This document shows positions 35,435 through 40,719 of a stretch of DNA of 40,719 bases, one piece after another. Every line of letters begins with the position of its first letter. The stretch's first letter is position 1. Position numbers and translations under genes: made by a program. The stretch spans positions 1-40,719 of the forward strand of contig JANQLS010000191.1 in NCBI GenBank assembly GCA_028280485.1, written 5' to 3'. Source of the stretch: Planctomycetota bacterium (GTDB lineage: Bacteria > Planctomycetota > UBA8108 > JACQVS01). Under the pieces are notes generated by a model that saw nothing but the letters and a program-made list of their open reading frames with translations, was not told the DNA's origin and ran no database searches.

Positions 35435-36616
35435 ATGATTTCAAAATCGATCATTCCATCCGCCCTATTTTTATTACTTACACTTCATTCCATCTCTGCT
35501 AATCCCGACGAAAAACCCATCCTCTGCCGAGGAAATTACCATTCTGAAGCCGATGCGGTTAAGCAACTTAAAAGGATGGCGGAAACTTACTCCAATCTGG
35601 ATGAGTGGAAAGCTCGTAAACAGAAAGTTAAAGAACAGATTTTAAAAGGGGCCAAGCTCTTCCCCCTTCCTAAAAAGACACCCCTCAAACCCATCATTCG
35701 CAACAAACGCGAATACGATGGGTACAGTGTTGAATCTGCGGCGATCGAAGCCTTCCCGGGTTACTATGTCTACGGCAATTTATATCGACCACTTGGAAAG
35801 AAAGGTCCCCACGCAGGAATCCTTTGCCCTCACGGTCACGCCCGTGGTCCACGGGGTGGTCGACTTCGCCCTGATCAACAACAACGTTGCGCCACTTTAG
35901 CTCGAATGGGTGCTGTGGTCTTTTCCTACGATATGATCGGATACGGTGATTCTGAAAAACACGGCTGGAACCACCGTCACCCTCAAGCCCTCACCCTTCA
36001 AACTTGGAGCAGTATCCGTGTCATTGATTTCCTACAGTCTTTAGATGATGTAGATAACGACCGAATCGGTGTCACTGGCTGTTCAGGTGGAGGAACACAA
36101 ACTTTTTTGGTAACGGCTCTGGATGATCGAGTCAAAGTTTCCGCCCCGATTGTGATGGTTTCTGCTCATTTCTTTGGTGGTTGTCACTGTGAAAGTGGTA
36201 TGCCGATCCACAAAACATCCGCCTTGGAAACCAACAACGCTGAGATCGCCGCCTTAGCCGCTCCACGCCCATTACTACTGGTTTCAGTCGGTGGCGATTG
36301 GACAAAGAATACTCCCCTCGTTGAGTTCCCCTACATACGCAACGTGTTTAAACTTTATAACAAAGCCCAACAAACCGAAAACGCGCATTTCCCCAATCAA
36401 CAACACGGCTACCAGTACCTCAAACGTCAAGCGATGTACCCATTCATGGTGAAACATTTAAAGCTCGACAACCGAGGAGTCTACGATCGACAAACGGAAC
36501 TTTACGACGAGAGTAAAAACGCATTAGAATCCATCGAACAAATGCGCGTCTTCGATGCTTCGTTCCCCATGCCTAAGCATGCCTTGAAGCCGGGATCGAA
36601 AATCGACTACCGTTAA
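35435..36616 (+). CDS. Secreted alpha/beta-hydrolase, acetyl-xylan-esterase-like
   Basis: This 393-aa protein has signal peptide MISKSIIPSALFLLLTLHSI. The alpha/beta-hydrolase elements are in order: strand and oxyanion region HAGILCPHGHARGPRGGR, VVFSYDMIGYGDSEKHGWNH, nucleophile elbow GVTGCSGGGTQ (Ser217), acid candidate Asp289 in VGGDWTKNTP, and His324 in NQQHGYQYLK. The architecture matches the acetyl-xylan esterase/dienelactone hydrolase-like group commonly encoded with glycoside hydrolases in PVC bacteria. It is first in a run of three genes with the GH97 protein (33 nt gap) and the Sec-type protein, so it may remove acyl groups from the glycan that GH97 cuts. Confidence 0.82.
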   Translation: MISKSIIPSALFLLLTLHSISANPDEKPILCRGNYHSEADAVKQLKRMAETYSNLDEWKARKQKVKEQILKGAKLFPLPKKTPLKPIIRNKREYDGYSVESAAIEAFPGYYVYGNLYRPLGKKGPHAGILCPHGHARGPRGGRLRPDQQQRCATLARMGAVVFSYDMIGYGDSEKHGWNHRHPQALTLQTWSSIRVIDFLQSLDDVDNDRIGVTGCSGGGTQTFLVTALDDRVKVSAPIVMVSAHFFGGCHCESGMPIHKTSALETNNAEIAALAAPRPLLLVSVGGDWTKNTPLVEFPYIRNVFKLYNKAQQTENAHFPNQQHGYQYLKRQAMYPFMVKHLKLDNRGVYDRQTELYDESKNALESIEQMRVFDASFPMPKHALKPGSKIDYR

Positions 36617-36649
36617 TTTCGTCCTTCAGCAAATAAGAACTACAAATCG

Positions 36650-39151
36650 ATGAACTTTAAAACGAACTCTAAAGCTCACTACTTAACTGTTGCGCTGAGC
36701 CTGATTCTTTCCACATCAATGACCTCAGCCGAGGTCAGCACTCAAACCCTGAAATCACCGGACGGGAAATTTGAGATTGTCTTTTCGATTGGAAAGGAAG
36801 GTGCGGCCCAGTACGAGGTGAAAAAAGAGGGCAAGGTGATCATCGCTCCGAGTGGATTAGGATACACCTATGGTGATGGCATAGAAAATACTAAGGGATT
36901 TAAATTCATCGGGAGCTCTCCCAAAATAACTCTTCACGATTCCAACTGGGAACCAGTATGGGGCGAACGATCTAAGATCCGCAATCACTTCAATCGATAC
37001 CTGATCTCCTTCGGAACAGAACCGACCGACCGAATGTTAATGTTGGAAGTTCGTGCCTACAACGAAGGGATTGCCTTTCAATATCTACTTGAAGGTTACG
37101 ACAAAGAGAAAACGGTACTTATCCAAAAGGAACAGACCGAATTTACCTTCACTGAAAACCATGACATCTGGGCGGTTTACTCCGCTCAGGGTAAATACAG
37201 CAAAGTCAAAATCGATAAGATCAAGCACAGCATTGAACGCCCGGCCATCCTTGAAACTCGAGAAAACAAAGTCATCGCTATCGCCGAAGCAGCATTGGTC
37301 GACTACGCGAGGATGCGATTAACTCGCCACAAAACAAAGGCCAACACTCTCGTCTCCAACCTTCATTCTGAAGTGACCCTCAAAGCATCCGCAAGAACTC
37401 CTTGGCGGGTTATCATGGCCGAGGATAACGCCGGGAAACTCTTAGAAAACAATTTCCTCATCCTCAATCTCAACGAACCCAATAAAATCAAAGATCCCAG
37501 TTGGATCAAACCCGGTAAAGTCATCCGTGAAGTCAGCCTCTCAACCGCAGGCGGATTAGCTTGCGTCGATTTCGCGAAAAAGTACAACCTTCAATACATC
37601 GAATACGATGCCGGTTGGTACGGCCCAGAGCGAGATGAAAAATCCGATGCACGAACGGTCTCTCGAAGAGGTCTCGATCTTCAAAAGGTTTTAAAGTACG
37701 CGAAGAAAAATGACATCGGAGTCCTCGTCTACGTCAATCGTCGACACTTAGAAACACAACTCGACGAACTTCTCCCCCTCTATAAAAAATGGGGGATCGC
37801 CGGAATTAAATACGGCTTCGTTCAACACGGTTCCCAAAAATGGACCGCTTGGATGCACGAAGCGATTCGCAAAACGGCTGAATACGGCCTGTTGGTGGAT
37901 GTCCACGACGAATATCGCATGACGGGCTGGGAAAGAACCTATCCCAATTTCATGACCGCTGAAGGCATCGGCGGCGATGAAACTCGTCCCCCCAACGAAC
38001 AGGCCTTAGCCAATATGTTCAATCGCATGATCGCCGGGCCAGCCGATCACACCTTTTGTTACTACAATGGTTACGTCGACCGAACAACCTCTCATGCTTG
38101 CCAACTCGCCAAGATGGTTTGCTTCTTCAGCCCGCTTCAGTTTTTGTTTTGGTATGACCGTCCTTCCAATGCAAAAGATGAACCCGAACTTGAGTTCATT
38201 CAACATCTCCCCGTAACTTGGGATGAAACTAAAGTATTGCACTCCAAGGTCGGTGAGTATGGAACCATCGCTCGAAGAAAAGGGAGCCATTGGTTCATCG
38301 GGACAGTAAACGCCGTCAAAGCTCGAACCTTGTATATCAAGCTCGACTTTCTGAAGAAGGATCAGAAGTACACAGCTCATATTTATAAAGACGATCCTAA
38401 CGTCAAAACTCGAACCAAAGTGGGAATCACCCGAGTTCTCGTCGATTCTGACAGTGTCATTCCAGCTCAACTCACGAATAGAAATGGAATGGCGATACGA
38501 ATTACCGAAGGTGATTCGACTCAAGAATCAGTTTCTATCTTCGATGGAAAGTCACTTCAAGGCTGGTTTGCTCATCCCCAAGACAGTGCTGAAGATTGGC
38601 GAATTGAAGATGGAATCTTAATCGGAGAAGGAAAGAAAGCCCGTTTATCCTATTTAGTGTTTAATGAAACTAAGCTTAAGGACTTTGAACTTGAGATCTC
38701 TTACCGTATGAAAGGTAAAGGAAATACTGGCATTGAAGTACGAAGCATCAAGGATAAGACCGGTAAGCGCCCCTTTGAAGGCTACCACGCTGATTTAGGG
38801 CACGTTGGCATCGGCCCTCACATTTTAGGAGCCTGGGACTTTCATTTTGCCAAACGAAGAGAACATCCTTGCAAGAGGGGAACTCGACTGATCATCGACG
38901 AAAACGAAAACGGCCATCCCAGCAAGATTGAAAACGCGATTCAATTGTCGGATATCAAAAAGCAAGACTGGAATCACGTTCGCATCATCGCGAAAGGTAA
39001 TAATTTTAAGTTTTATATCAACGGGAAACTTTCGTCGGAATTTACTGATAATGCTAAAGAAGGTCGCTTGACCGAAGGGGCCATAGGCCTCCAAATTCAC
39101 GACAAAGGCATGCGGGTTGAATTCAAAAACATCCGCTTGAAGAAACTTTAA
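36650..39151 (+). CDS. GH97 glycosidase-like protein fused to DUF1080 domain
   Basis: This 833-aa protein has signal peptide ...LSLILSTSMTSAEV. GH97 N-terminal sandwich (QTLKSPDGKFEIVFSIGK, residues 30-290), TIM-barrel catalytic part (YIEYDAGWYGPERD near 316; GIAGIKYGFVQHGSQ near 385; VDVHDEYRMTGWERTYPNFM near 416) and GH97 C-terminal domain. From residue ~628 a DUF1080 (3-keto-glycoside-hydrolase-like, LamG fold) domain is fused: VSIFDGKSLQGWFAHP. Retaining GH97 enzymes carry a nucleophilic Asp where this protein reads KYGF, so it would belong to the Glu-base (inverting) or a divergent subgroup. It probably cleaves alpha-linked sugars; the substrate is unknown. Confidence 0.85.
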   Translation: MNFKTNSKAHYLTVALSLILSTSMTSAEVSTQTLKSPDGKFEIVFSIGKEGAAQYEVKKEGKVIIAPSGLGYTYGDGIENTKGFKFIGSSPKITLHDSNWEPVWGERSKIRNHFNRYLISFGTEPTDRMLMLEVRAYNEGIAFQYLLEGYDKEKTVLIQKEQTEFTFTENHDIWAVYSAQGKYSKVKIDKIKHSIERPAILETRENKVIAIAEAALVDYARMRLTRHKTKANTLVSNLHSEVTLKASARTPWRVIMAEDNAGKLLENNFLILNLNEPNKIKDPSWIKPGKVIREVSLSTAGGLACVDFAKKYNLQYIEYDAGWYGPERDEKSDARTVSRRGLDLQKVLKYAKKNDIGVLVYVNRRHLETQLDELLPLYKKWGIAGIKYGFVQHGSQKWTAWMHEAIRKTAEYGLLVDVHDEYRMTGWERTYPNFMTAEGIGGDETRPPNEQALANMFNRMIAGPADHTFCYYNGYVDRTTSHACQLAKMVCFFSPLQFLFWYDRPSNAKDEPELEFIQHLPVTWDETKVLHSKVGEYGTIARRKGSHWFIGTVNAVKARTLYIKLDFLKKDQKYTAHIYKDDPNVKTRTKVGITRVLVDSDSVIPAQLTNRNGMAIRITEGDSTQESVSIFDGKSLQGWFAHPQDSAEDWRIEDGILIGEGKKARLSYLVFNETKLKDFELEISYRMKGKGNTGIEVRSIKDKTGKRPFEGYHADLGHVGIGPHILGAWDFHFAKRREHPCKRGTRLIIDENENGHPSKIENAIQLSDIKKQDWNHVRIIAKGNNFKFYINGKLSSEFTDNAKEGRLTEGAIGLQIHDKGMRVEFKNIRLKKL

Positions 39152-39165
39152 AATCAAAGGGAAGC

Positions 39166-40440
39166 ATGATGAGTTTAAAGATAGGTCTCAGCGGCCTTGC
39201 CCTCTTAGTCGTTGTGGGTATTAACTACTCCCAAGCTGAGGAGCGGGCCCCTCGATGGGAGAGAAAAGAGTTCAATCGACTCCATAAGCTCATTCAGCCC
39301 CAACCCGGTGAAAGTCCCTGGAGGGAGATCCCCTGGTTCACCAGCATCACTGAAGCACGACAACAATCTGTTCGTGAAAACAAACCGATAGTGATTTTCA
39401 CTGCTGCAGACGGTAGTCCACTTGGACGAACGTGAGGCGCTTGTACCTCAAATAGAGCTCGGTGGTTCACCGGCGATCAGGTAGACCCTAAGTATGTTTC
39501 AAAACACTTCATTCCCGTCGCCTTGGATACTTACTTTCGAGGCAATTCTCAAGAATTAGAATTCTGTAAAACGATCGGAGCGGGAGGCAACCACTTAGTG
39601 GTGACGACGGCCAGTGGAGAAGTGTTAAGCTCAAAGAGAAACTTAAGGCTAAGGGAAAAAGAACTTTCTCCCATCCTAAAAGAGTTTCACAAACTCACTG
39701 AAGCCAAACGAAAGCCTCAACTCCCCGATCCAGCAACGGCTAAACCACCCCGAAGGCCGCTCCCGAAGCTCCCCAAAGGGGGAATGGCAATCGAAGGTTT
39801 CTGCACCTATTTAGATACAGATAATCAAAACTCCATTCGGCGCGCCCAACGCTTTTACTACGAAAAGAATCCTGATCGTTGGGAAGTTGAAACTCAAAGT
39901 GACACCCTTTGGTTAAAAGAATCGGAGTGGAAATCACTCCTCCCTCAAGAACTCTCTCCGGGTAGGAAGCACACCGTTTCTCAGGTCATTCAAAATCGCT
40001 TTTATAGCACGATCGGAATCGATTACATGGAGGGAAGTGTCAATTCACTTCCCGTTCGAAAATCGACAATGCACCTTACAGTCAAAAAAGTAACTTCTTC
40101 AAAAATTCAGCTTGAGTTGGCGGGCTATGCTTATTTAGGGAAAGAATTTGATATCACTCAAAAAAATCAAGCTCGTAGTCGCGGAAGTGAATTGCGAATC
40201 GAAGGTAAACTTGAATTCGATTCAAAAAAGCAGAAGTTCACTCGTTTTGACATCGTTGGGGTGGGATCGGCTTGGGGAAATAAAATGAACTATACGAATA
40301 GAGAAGTTCTCATTCGACCTTACCCTTGGCTTTACGGAATTGCTTGTAAGTTGATTACTGGAGATTCGCCGAAAGATAAACTCCCACCGTACAATCTCAT
40401 TCACTACGGTTCAGCAGGGGCGTATTTTCCTAAAAAGTAG
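39166..40440 (+). CDS. Probable selenoprotein: exported thioredoxin-like protein with U-G-A-C motif
   Basis: One frame of 425 codons runs from ATG 39166 (AAAGGGA ribosome site) to TAG 40440, interrupted only by TGA at 39433-39435 (codon 90). Signal peptide GLSGLALLVVVGINYSQA comes first. The thioredoxin-like part has WREIPWFTSITEARQQSVRE and KPIVIFTAADGSPLGRT, then the TGA, then GACTSNRARWFTGDQV and FIPVALDTYFRG. Reading TGA as selenocysteine gives U90-G-A-C93, a redox pair where thioredoxins have CxxC. The C-terminal ~270 residues are a domain I do not recognise. TGA is a normal stop in neighbours (5919, 18702, 34357), so the code is not altered. If TGA is a true stop, the gene is a pseudogene. 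No selABCD genes are in view. Confidence 0.7.
39460..39472 (+). promoter_or_regulatory. SECIS-like hairpin downstream of the in-frame TGA
   Basis: CGGTG-GTT-CACCG, a 5-bp stem whose loop begins with G, lies inside the coding frame, 29 nt after the TGA at 39433-39435. Bacterial SECIS elements sit roughly 16-37 nt after the UGA and have a small loop with G near its start, so distance and shape agree. The lower stem is poor (only a U-G extension), so folding should be tested. Confidence 0.45.
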
Positions 40441-40456
40441 TCGGCTGAGAATTTCA

Positions 40457-40690
40457 AGCCCGAAGCGTGAGCGAGGGATCATAGTAGGCGGTTCACCCCG
40501 AGGCTGTGAATATTTAGGGTAAATCAATTTTTAAGCCAAATGGCACTCCATTATCCCTCGCTAAAGCTTCGGGCTTGGGAGGTTGGTGATTTCAATACTT
40601 ATTTATAGATGGATTGCGTTAAATCCTTTGCTACAAATTAAACATTGAAAGCGATTCGCGCCCCTCAAGCCCGAAGCTTTAGCGAGGGAT
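40457..40690. repeat. Family C repeats with a perfect 23-bp inverted pair
   Basis: Copies of AGCCCGAAGC-type elements lie at 40457-40479 (+), 40553-40575 (-) and 40668-40690 (+). The last two are exact reverse complements over 23 nt, 92 nt apart. A worn GTAG-headed hairpin sits at 40484-40510. The stop TAG of the preceding gene (40438-40440) lies in an AGTAGTCGGCTGAG remnant of an A3 head. I see no gene from 40441 to the end. Confidence 0.75.
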
Positions 40691-40719
40691 AAAAGAAGCT
40701 TCATCGGTTTTGGGCTAAA

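Noticed and set aside
39433..39435. TGA read as Trp under an altered genetic code
   Set aside because: TGA serves as the normal stop of other genes here (5917-5919, 18700-18702, 34355-34357).
39523..40440. Separate TTG-started gene downstream of the in-frame TGA
   Set aside because: It is in the same frame as 39166-39435, has no ribosome site, and the 87 nt between them are also open and thioredoxin-like. One gene with a recoded TGA explains all of it better.
4105..40719. Possible CRISPR array among the many short repeats
   Set aside because: Repeats are palindromes in both orientations with irregular spacing and no unique spacers of constant length; no cas genes are present.

Overview
The window reads as chromosomal DNA from a member of the Planctomycetota-Verrucomicrobiota-Lentisphaerota (PVC) group, with GC in the mid-40s by eye. 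The evidence is gene content. There are two cytochrome-like DUF1549/DUF1553 + Tat-exported DUF1501 pairs, one DUF1587/1592/1588/1585 + DUF1552 pair, a formylglycine sulfatase, a fused propeller/multi-CxxCH protein, a ceramidase-like protein, GH97-DUF1080, PQQ-like and sialidase-like propellers, and two beta-lactamase-fold hydrolases. Most of these are exported. I cannot name the genus. No rRNA, tRNA, CRISPR array or prophage was seen.

Layout: 1-4104, DUF1549/1553 (5' end cut off) and DUF1501. 4105-4349, hairpin repeats. 4350-5414 (-), sialidase-like. 5461-7436, MmcQ/YjbR-like protein with a histone-H1-like tail overlapping a sulfatase. 7599-7757, a conserved-looking 52-aa protein. 7820-9169 (-), PQQ-like propeller. 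9424-12548, serine hydrolase with PDZ, then a HELAH metallopeptidase-like TPR protein. 12801-15922 (-), two tandem paralogous polytopic membrane proteins. 16048-20000, DUF1592-type cytochrome and DUF1552. 20001-20810, a repeat-rich gap holding a SEC-C mini-gene interrupted twice at the same heptamer. 20811-22859, ceramidase-like. 22860-23279, a very dense hairpin array. 23280-24377 (-), LACTB-like. 24532-29086 (-), DUF1549/1553 and DUF1501. 29274-31649, two DUF3592-like membrane paralogues. 31778-34357, propeller plus three CxxCH motifs. 34358-34776, palindromes. 34777-35220 (-), an HUH/Y1 transposase. 35435-40440, esterase, GH97-DUF1080 and a probable selenoprotein. 40441-40719, repeats.

Three things stand out. 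(1) The gene at 39166-40440 is one frame broken only by a TGA. Read as selenocysteine, that TGA makes a U-G-A-C redox motif in a thioredoxin-like exported protein, and a small SECIS-like hairpin lies 29 nt downstream. (2) The intergenic regions are full of short hairpins headed by GTAG, the foot tetranucleotide of REP elements mobilised or processed by RAYT transposases. One family (7-bp stem, 3-nt loop) occurs five times, always at a gene's 3' end, and in four cases supplies the TAG stop codon. Stem sequences vary with compensating changes. (3) The SEC-C mini-gene is restored to one reading frame by +1 shifts at two identical CGCTTTT-(G/A)A sites, which is either programmed frameshifting or a decaying gene.

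Functionally the window looks like scavenging of sulfated or complex glycans and other polymers (sulfatase, esterase, GH97, sialidase-like, DUF1080), together with exported cytochrome-like systems of unknown biochemistry that are expanded in this group.
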